This document shows, piece by piece, positions 4,596-8,911 of a stretch of DNA of 8,911 bases (positions within the stretch are counted from its first letter, which is position 1; each line of letters opens with the position of its first letter). The stretch covers positions 1 to 8,911 of the forward strand of contig JBFWKS010000168.1 in NCBI GenBank assembly GCA_050252545.1. Direction: 5' to 3'. The notes under the pieces were generated by a model. The model was not told where the DNA came from and did no database searches. It was given only the letters and a program-made list of their open reading frames with translations. A program made the position numbers and the translations under genes. This stretch comes from Patulibacter sp050252545. Its GTDB lineage: Bacteria > Actinomycetota > Thermoleophilia > Solirubrobacterales > Solirubrobacteraceae.

Positions 4596-5887
4596 CAGCT
4601 CGGCCCCTGGCAGACGTTCCGGACGCCGAGCAGCAGTTGGTAGACGCCGCTGATGTCGACGACGTTGGCCAACTGGTTGCAGGCGAGCATGATGCCGACC
4701 CGGAGGAAGCTGCCGTGCGCATCGCCGGCGCTCGTCGCGGAGTTCAGGTTGTGCCCGAACCAGGGCAGCCCCCACATCCCCCCGCCGAAGTCCGCTCCGC
4801 CGTCGGCCTTGGGGTTGTACGCGTAGGTGTTGAGGAAGTGGTTGGAGGTGCGCAGCAGGGACGTGGTCTCCGGGAGCGCCGCGCGCAGCGTCCGCAGCGG
4901 TGGGTGCACGCGGTCGAGCATCGGCGTCAATGCTCGGGTGGCGGGACGGATCTGGCGGCGGATGATCGGCGTGGCCGCATCGGCGAGCCGCGTCAGCGCG
5001 GTGAGCGTCGCCGGGGTGCGGTCCAGGACGGGCGTCAGCGCTCGTGCCGTGGGCCGCAGCTCGTCGGCGAACCGTGCCGTCGAGGCGAGGGTCCGGCGGC
5101 TTCGGCTGAGGGTGCCCGGCAGCTCGCGCAACGCCGCCCGGAGCGCCTCGTCGTTGGACCCGAGGGTCTCGAGGGTCTGCGCGAGCTGTGTCACCAGCGT
5201 TCCGAGACGACGGTCGTCGCCCGCCGCGCGGGTGAGCGTCGCCAGATCGCTGACCAACGCCCTGGTGTCGTGGCGGCGTTCGGCGAAGGCGGCCGCGATC
5301 CGGCGGACCTGCCGCGTGGTGGGCCACATCGTGGCGAGCGCCGCCCGCAGGTCGGCTCCGCGTCCGCGGGTGCCGACCCCGAGGGCGGTCGCCAGGGAGG
5401 AGACGTAGGCCCGGGTGTCCGCGTCCAGCGATGCGAGCAGGCGGTCGAAGCCGATCGGCGCGTTCGTCGAGCCCGCACCGATCGTGGCTCCGGCCGGGAG
5501 CACCGGCGCGGGCGCACCGCCGGGGTCCAACGTGATCTGCATGTCGCCCAGGGGCGTGATCGGCTCGAGCGAGGCGGTGGCGCCGCGGCGGACGTCGGGG
5601 AGCCGGCGTCGCTCGATGCGCAGCGTGACCAGGGCGCGGCCGGCGCGGAGCCGAGCGCCGGTGATGCTGCCCACCTTGACCCCGGCGACCGTGACCGGTT
5701 GGCCCAGGCCGGGGGCGACGCCGTCGGCCGAGAGCAGTTCGACGTGGATGTCGTAGGACGCGGTGAGCGGTGGCGCCAGGCGCTGGTGGAGGAGGATGTA
5801 GGTCGCGGCCGCGATCCCGCCCGCGGCCAGGAGGGCGATCAGCACGACGGCGACGACGGGGCTGGTCGATCGGTGCCGAGGGGTCAC
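4595..5887 (-). CDS. MCE/MlaD-family lipid-transport protein, third complete mce gene
   Basis: A 430-residue protein, the shortest of the four complete MCE proteins here. It has a membrane anchor at 11-33 and an MCE domain at about 43-123, with VTVAGVKVGSI (65-75) and ITPLGDMQITLDPG (110-123), where the usual LLGE is PLGD. The helical needle covers about 145-345, and a C-terminal domain contains NPKADGGADFGGG, C403 and C426 and ends CQGPS. The needle contains a 13-residue internal repeat, RPTARALTPVLDR (278-290) and RPATRALTPMLDR (314-326), 36 residues apart. The GTG start at 5887 overlaps the previous stop as GTGA, and GGAAGGA stands 6 nt upstream, the best ribosome binding site in the visible operon. 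Its stop overlaps the next gene's ATG. It presumably contributes one subunit to the same channel as its neighbours; the transported lipid cannot be told from sequence. Confidence 0.9.
   Translation of the reverse strand: MTPRHRSTSPVVAVVLIALLAAGGIAAATYILLHQRLAPPLTASYDIHVELLSADGVAPGLGQPVTVAGVKVGSITGARLRAGRALVTLRIERRRLPDVRRGATASLEPITPLGDMQITLDPGGAPAPVLPAGATIGAGSTNAPIGFDRLLASLDADTRAYVSSLATALGVGTRGRGADLRAALATMWPTTRQVRRIAAAFAERRHDTRALVSDLATLTRAAGDDRRLGTLVTQLAQTLETLGSNDEALRAALRELPGTLSRSRRTLASTARFADELRPTARALTPVLDRTPATLTALTRLADAATPIIRRQIRPATRALTPMLDRVHPPLRTLRAALPETTSLLRTSNHFLNTYAYNPKADGGADFGGGMWGLPWFGHNLNSATSAGDAHGSFLRVGIMLACNQLANVVDISGVYQLLLGVRNVCQGPS
4910..5056 (-). repeat. Internal 13-residue tandem motif in the needle of the third MCE protein
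   Basis: Codons for RPTARALTPVLDR (5018-5056) and RPATRALTPMLDR (4910-4948) encode nearly the same segment twice, 36 residues apart. Related R-P-x-x-R-x-L turns occur in the needles of the neighbouring MCE proteins, so this is probably part of a degenerate helical repeat and not a recent DNA duplication. Confidence 0.6.
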
Positions 5888-7419
5888 GGTCGGTCCTTCC
5901 GGTCATCCGGGCTCGCGAGCAGCCGGCGAAGCGTGGTGCGCGTCGCTCCGGTGCCGCTCGTCGCGCGTGCCGCCGGGGCCGCCTGCCACTGCCCCAGCGG
6001 CGGAGCGCCGTCGGCCCGGTGGGTGAGCGGGGTGAGCGGCTGCTCGCTGCACCACTTGTCCGGGCGGAACACGACGTCCCGGAAGTTCGCCGTGTGGGGG
6101 TTGGTGCCGACCACGGCGTCCGGCAGGAGGGCGGCGCTCGTTCCGAATCCGGGCAGTGCACCGGTCAGGATGTGGTCGGAGAGCGTCAGCCCGAAGCGGA
6201 TGTTGGTGCCGTTGCCATCGAAGCTCGACGCGATCGCCACGGCGCCCCCGCTCGCGTGCAGGAACTCCAACCACGCGGGGCGGCCGGTGGTGTGCACACC
6301 GTCGGGGACGACGCGACTCATCGCCGGGATCACGGTGTCGCGAACGCACCGGGCCGCCTGGTCCGCCAGCGGCAGTGCGATGCGCGCCGACCGCACGAGC
6401 TCGGGCACCTCGCCCAGCACCGGCGCAGCCGCCCGGATCAGGGCCGGCAGCTCGGACGCGCGCGCCAGGCCCTGGATCTGGTTCAGCAGCCGGGCCGACG
6501 GTCGAAGGGCGGGCGGAATGGCATCGAGCGCTCGAGTCGCGGGCCGCGCCAGCGCATCGACGGCGGGAAGCGTCGCGTCGATCCGGTCCAGCGACTCCGG
6601 GGCGGCACGGACGAACTCGTCGAGCTCGCGGAGGGAGCGCCGCAGGGACGCGTCCTCCCGGGCGAGGGCGACGGTGACACGACCGGCACTGCGCACCAGC
6701 CTTCCGAGCGCGGGCCGGTCAGCCGCGAGTTGCCCGGCGACGTTCGCGGTGCCGCGGAGGGCGGCGCCCAGGTCACCGTCGGGCCGGCCTTGCAGGGCCC
6801 GGGCGACGGTGGTGATGTCACCGAGGGCACGGTCCAGCTCCCTCACCGTGCCGGCGAGACCATCCACCCCGTTCCGGCCGGACGGTCCGTCGAGGGCGAT
6901 CGCCAGCTCGTCGACGGTTCGCGTGATGGCGGTGCGCAGGTCGGCGGTGAAGGTGGAGAGGACCTGATCCAGTTGCACCGGGCGTGCGGTGCGGTCGAGC
7001 GGGATCGTGAAGCCCGGTCCGGCCGGCCGAGCCCCGGGGGTCCCGGGGCGAAGGTCCACGACGAACCCGCCCTCGAAGAACATCCGCGGGCGGATGCTGA
7101 TCGTCGCGTCACGACGGACGACCGTCGCCTCGTCGGTGAGCTCCAACACCACGACCGACGTCTGGCGGGGTCCCCTGCCGACGGAGCGGACGCGGCCGAC
7201 GTCGAGCCCGGCGATGCGGACCGGGCTGCCGGGCTTGAGTTGGTTGGACGACGTCACGATCGCCCGCAGCTCCGGCCCGCGATCGAGGGCCGCCCGCCCC
7301 CCGAAGACGTACACGCCGACGAGCATCGTCGTCACGATCGCGACGAGACCGACGACGCGATGACGTCCTGCGCGCGACGCCGCGGCGGACCGTCGCGCTC
7401 TCCTCATCCGGCGGCTCAC
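5884..7419 (-). CDS. MCE/MlaD-family lipid-transport protein, second complete mce gene
   Basis: A 511-residue protein, the longest of the set. A basic N-terminus (RRMRRARR) is followed by a membrane anchor at about 22-40 (VVGLVAIVTTMLVGVYVFG). The MCE domain lies at about 51-126 with VRIAGLDVGRV (67-77). Its second motif is unusual, MFFEGGFVVDLRPG (113-126), in place of the common LLGE-x-Y-x-E-L-x-P-G. A helical needle covers about 150-350 and contains ARPATRALDAIPPALRPSAR. The C-terminal domain has C358 and C457, a GNGTNIRFGL segment and a long, Ala/Thr/Arg-rich tail. The GTG at 7419 is chosen because it overlaps the upstream stop as GTGA, the pattern seen at two other junctions of this operon; ATG 7407 is an alternative four codons in. 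Only a weak GGACGG precedes it, so translation probably depends on coupling. Confidence 0.9.
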   Translation of the reverse strand: MSRRMRRARRSAAASRAGRHRVVGLVAIVTTMLVGVYVFGGRAALDRGPELRAIVTSSNQLKPGSPVRIAGLDVGRVRSVGRGPRQTSVVVLELTDEATVVRRDATISIRPRMFFEGGFVVDLRPGTPGARPAGPGFTIPLDRTARPVQLDQVLSTFTADLRTAITRTVDELAIALDGPSGRNGVDGLAGTVRELDRALGDITTVARALQGRPDGDLGAALRGTANVAGQLAADRPALGRLVRSAGRVTVALAREDASLRRSLRELDEFVRAAPESLDRIDATLPAVDALARPATRALDAIPPALRPSARLLNQIQGLARASELPALIRAAAPVLGEVPELVRSARIALPLADQAARCVRDTVIPAMSRVVPDGVHTTGRPAWLEFLHASGGAVAIASSFDGNGTNIRFGLTLSDHILTGALPGFGTSAALLPDAVVGTNPHTANFRDVVFRPDKWCSEQPLTPLTHRADGAPPLGQWQAAPAARATSGTGATRTTLRRLLASPDDRKDRP

Positions 7420-8843
7420 GGGGTGCCGTCCGGTGGATCGACGAGGCCGGCCTTCTGCGCGAGCGGACGAACGTGCACAGGCGGTGCGGTGGCGCGGGTC
7501 GCCCGCGGCTGGCGACCCGGCGGGTTGCCGAGCAGGGTTCCGGCGCTCCACGGCTCGTTGCCGGCTTCGCACTCCTGACGATCGGTGTGCGGGAGCGGGT
7601 TGATGCGGATCCCGTCGGTCGGGGTCGCCGCCTGGAACATCTCGCTCACCGTGCCCAGGTCGGTGAGGAAGATGTTGGCGTACGGCGGCGCGCCGTCGGT
7701 GGTCCAGCTGCCGGCGGTGCCGAAGTTGTAGAAGAACATGCCGAACACGTTGCATTGCAGCTGGGCGTCGTGGACCGTCCGGAGGCCCGGCTGGGCGGCG
7801 TCGATCAGCTCGGTGAGCTTGCGGATCGCGCCGTCGGTGGATGGCCGTCGCGCCACGGTGCCGAGCGTCCCCAGCGCGCGATCGGTCCTGCGGGCCAGGT
7901 CGGTGATGCGCGGGGCCTGATGGATCCCGGATCGCAGCGTCGCGTCGAGCGTCGAGGCGACGCGGGGCAGCCGGCCGGCGGCGGGTCGCAACGCCACGCT
8001 GATCGCGGCGAGGTCGGCGAGGGCGGGGCGTAGTGCGCGCAGGGCCTTGGTCGCGTCGCGCGCGGTGGTGGGGAGCAGGCGCAGGGTGGCGTCGAGGGCG
8101 TCGTCGGCGCGGACCAGCGCCTCGAGCGTCCGCGCGGCGCCGGTGACCATCGAGCCGACCCGGCCGTCGTGCGCAGCGAGCGTCCGGGTGGTCTCGGCGA
8201 AGCCGCGGATCGCCGCGACGAGCCGCGTGTCGTCGGCCGCCAAGAGCCGCGCGAGACGCTGCGCGGGACCAAGTAGGCGCCGAAGGGCCGGGATCGCCAG
8301 GTTCAGCTCCTCCCCCCGGCCCACCAGTGCATCCCCGGTGTCGGTCAGTGCCCGGCGTAGATCGGTCGCCGTGGCCGGGTCGAACACGTCGAGGAGATCG
8401 GTGAGCTCCACCGACGGTCGGCCGGGGCGCGTCACGAGGTGCGCGCCGTCGTCCAGCGTTCGCCGGCCTCGTCCCGGAATCAGCTCGACGTACACGGCCC
8501 CGAGCACCGAGGCCGGGCGAATCTTCACGGTGCTGTCGGTCGAGAGCGGTCGCATCTCGCCGCCTAGGCTGAGCGAGATGCGCGCGCGCGGTCGGGCCCC
8601 GCGGCCCGCCACCGCGGTCACGCGTTCGACTCGACCGACGCGCACCCCCGCGACGCGGACCTCTGCATTACGGGCCACACGGCGGGCGTCGAGCACGTCG
8701 ACGGTGACGCGGTAACGATCGGCGAACGGCAACCCGCGCTCCGCGGTATACGACACATAGAGGGCGCCGAGGATCGCGACGAGCTCGAGGACCCCCGCGA
8801 CGCCGTATGCGCGGTCTGGGAAGCGTCGAAGCCGGGCGATCAC
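7416..8843 (-). CDS. MCE/MlaD-family lipid-transport protein, first complete mce gene
   Basis: A 475-residue protein with a short basic N-terminus and a membrane anchor at about 12-32. The MCE domain covers about 43-124, showing VRVAGVRVGRV (62-72) and ASVLGAVYVELIPG (111-124). The needle region (about 145-350) has R-P-A-L and R-P-A-A-G-R turns. The C-terminal domain begins near C364 (QLQCNVFGMFFYNFG), includes C425 in RQECEAGNEP and ends in a Pro-rich tail. The QLQCN-type segment followed by a G-S-W-T-T-D-G stretch is common among actinobacterial MCE proteins. The GTG start at 8843 overlaps the previous stop as GTGA, with GAGG 9 nt upstream (GAGGT plus a 7-nt gap). It acts at the cytoplasmic membrane and outward as a channel subunit. 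By order it would be the C member if the operon has the usual six, but that cannot be confirmed here. Confidence 0.9.
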   Translation of the reverse strand: MIARLRRFPDRAYGVAGVLELVAILGALYVSYTAERGLPFADRYRVTVDVLDARRVARNAEVRVAGVRVGRVERVTAVAGRGARPRARISLSLGGEMRPLSTDSTVKIRPASVLGAVYVELIPGRGRRTLDDGAHLVTRPGRPSVELTDLLDVFDPATATDLRRALTDTGDALVGRGEELNLAIPALRRLLGPAQRLARLLAADDTRLVAAIRGFAETTRTLAAHDGRVGSMVTGAARTLEALVRADDALDATLRLLPTTARDATKALRALRPALADLAAISVALRPAAGRLPRVASTLDATLRSGIHQAPRITDLARRTDRALGTLGTVARRPSTDGAIRKLTELIDAAQPGLRTVHDAQLQCNVFGMFFYNFGTAGSWTTDGAPPYANIFLTDLGTVSEMFQAATPTDGIRINPLPHTDRQECEAGNEPWSAGTLLGNPPGRQPRATRATAPPVHVRPLAQKAGLVDPPDGTP

Positions 8844-8911
8844 GGCCGGAACCTCGGCGGGACGGCGCGCAGTAGGCGGCGGGCCTGGTCGATCTCGTCG
8901 CCGCGCGGTGT
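8840..8911 (-). CDS. C-terminal end of the preceding operon gene (partial), probably another MCE protein
   Basis: Only 23 codons and the TGA stop (8840-8842) are inside the window. The visible end reads DEIDQARRLLRAVPPRFRP, a basic amphipathic tail without any diagnostic motif. Reality of the frame is supported by its GTGA overlap with the next gene, the same junction type as elsewhere in the operon. Position within an mce operon makes a further MCE protein (B-like) the likeliest identity, but this is inference. Confidence 0.55.
   Translation of the reverse strand, partial: TPRGDEIDQARRLLRAVPPRFRP

Noticed and set aside
4596..6161. In-frame upstream extension of the last mce gene to 6161 (993 residues)
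   Set aside because: The part before 4595 is a low-complexity shadow of the two preceding mce genes; the ATG at 4595 overlaps the previous stop and starts a normal membrane anchor plus MCE domain.
3138..7578. Very long + strand open frames opposite the mce genes (for example 3138-4643, 4637-6967, 5770-7578)
   Set aside because: They are antisense to four genes with clear MCE motifs, are extremely rich in Arg, Gly, Ala and Pro, and contain no recognisable domain; long open antisense frames are expected in GC-rich DNA.

Overview
This is a GC-rich actinobacterial chromosome segment. The codon use, dense opposite-strand open frames and the kind of mce cluster suggest a deep-branching lineage such as Thermoleophilia (Solirubrobacterales-like), but this is an inference from style and not from a marker gene.

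Layout, left to right. (1) Positions 1-156 are the 3' end of an EttA-type ABC-F ATPase on the + strand. (2) Positions 203-795 hold a two-gene toxin-antitoxin module on the + strand: a ribbon-helix-helix antitoxin and a Doc/Fic-fold toxin, overlapping by 4 nt, preceded by a nested palindrome that contains the antitoxin start codon. (3) A divergent redox pair follows: a small Rieske [2Fe-2S] protein on the - strand (862-1353) and an MpaB/DUF2236-type haem oxygenase-like protein on the + strand (1417-2349). They share a 63-bp intergenic region with an unusually clear leaderless promoter and a candidate operator. (4) The 263-bp convergent gap 2350-2612 has a strong hairpin after the oxygenase and another after the leftward unit, plus a second copy of a motif from the oxygenase promoter; no gene is supported in it. 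(5) A hypothetical protein on the - strand (2613-3074) lies at the downstream end of (6) a tightly packed leftward mce operon (3180-8911). The operon shows four complete MCE/MlaD-type proteins and the last 23 codons of a further upstream gene.

How the parts work together. The four MCE proteins each have an N-terminal membrane anchor, one MCE beta-domain, a long helical needle region and a distinct C-terminal domain containing two cysteines. All four junctions between the five genes overlap by 1-4 nt, which fits translationally coupled synthesis of a hetero-oligomeric lipid-transport channel. By position these would be the last four of the usual six mce genes (C to F); the YrbE permeases and promoter would lie to the right of the window. 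The Rieske/MpaB pair could be an oxidative module acting on a hydrophobic substrate, but no link to the mce importer is shown beyond proximity. The toxin-antitoxin pair is an independent self-regulated module next to a housekeeping gene.

No tRNA, rRNA, CRISPR array, transposase or insertion sequence was seen.
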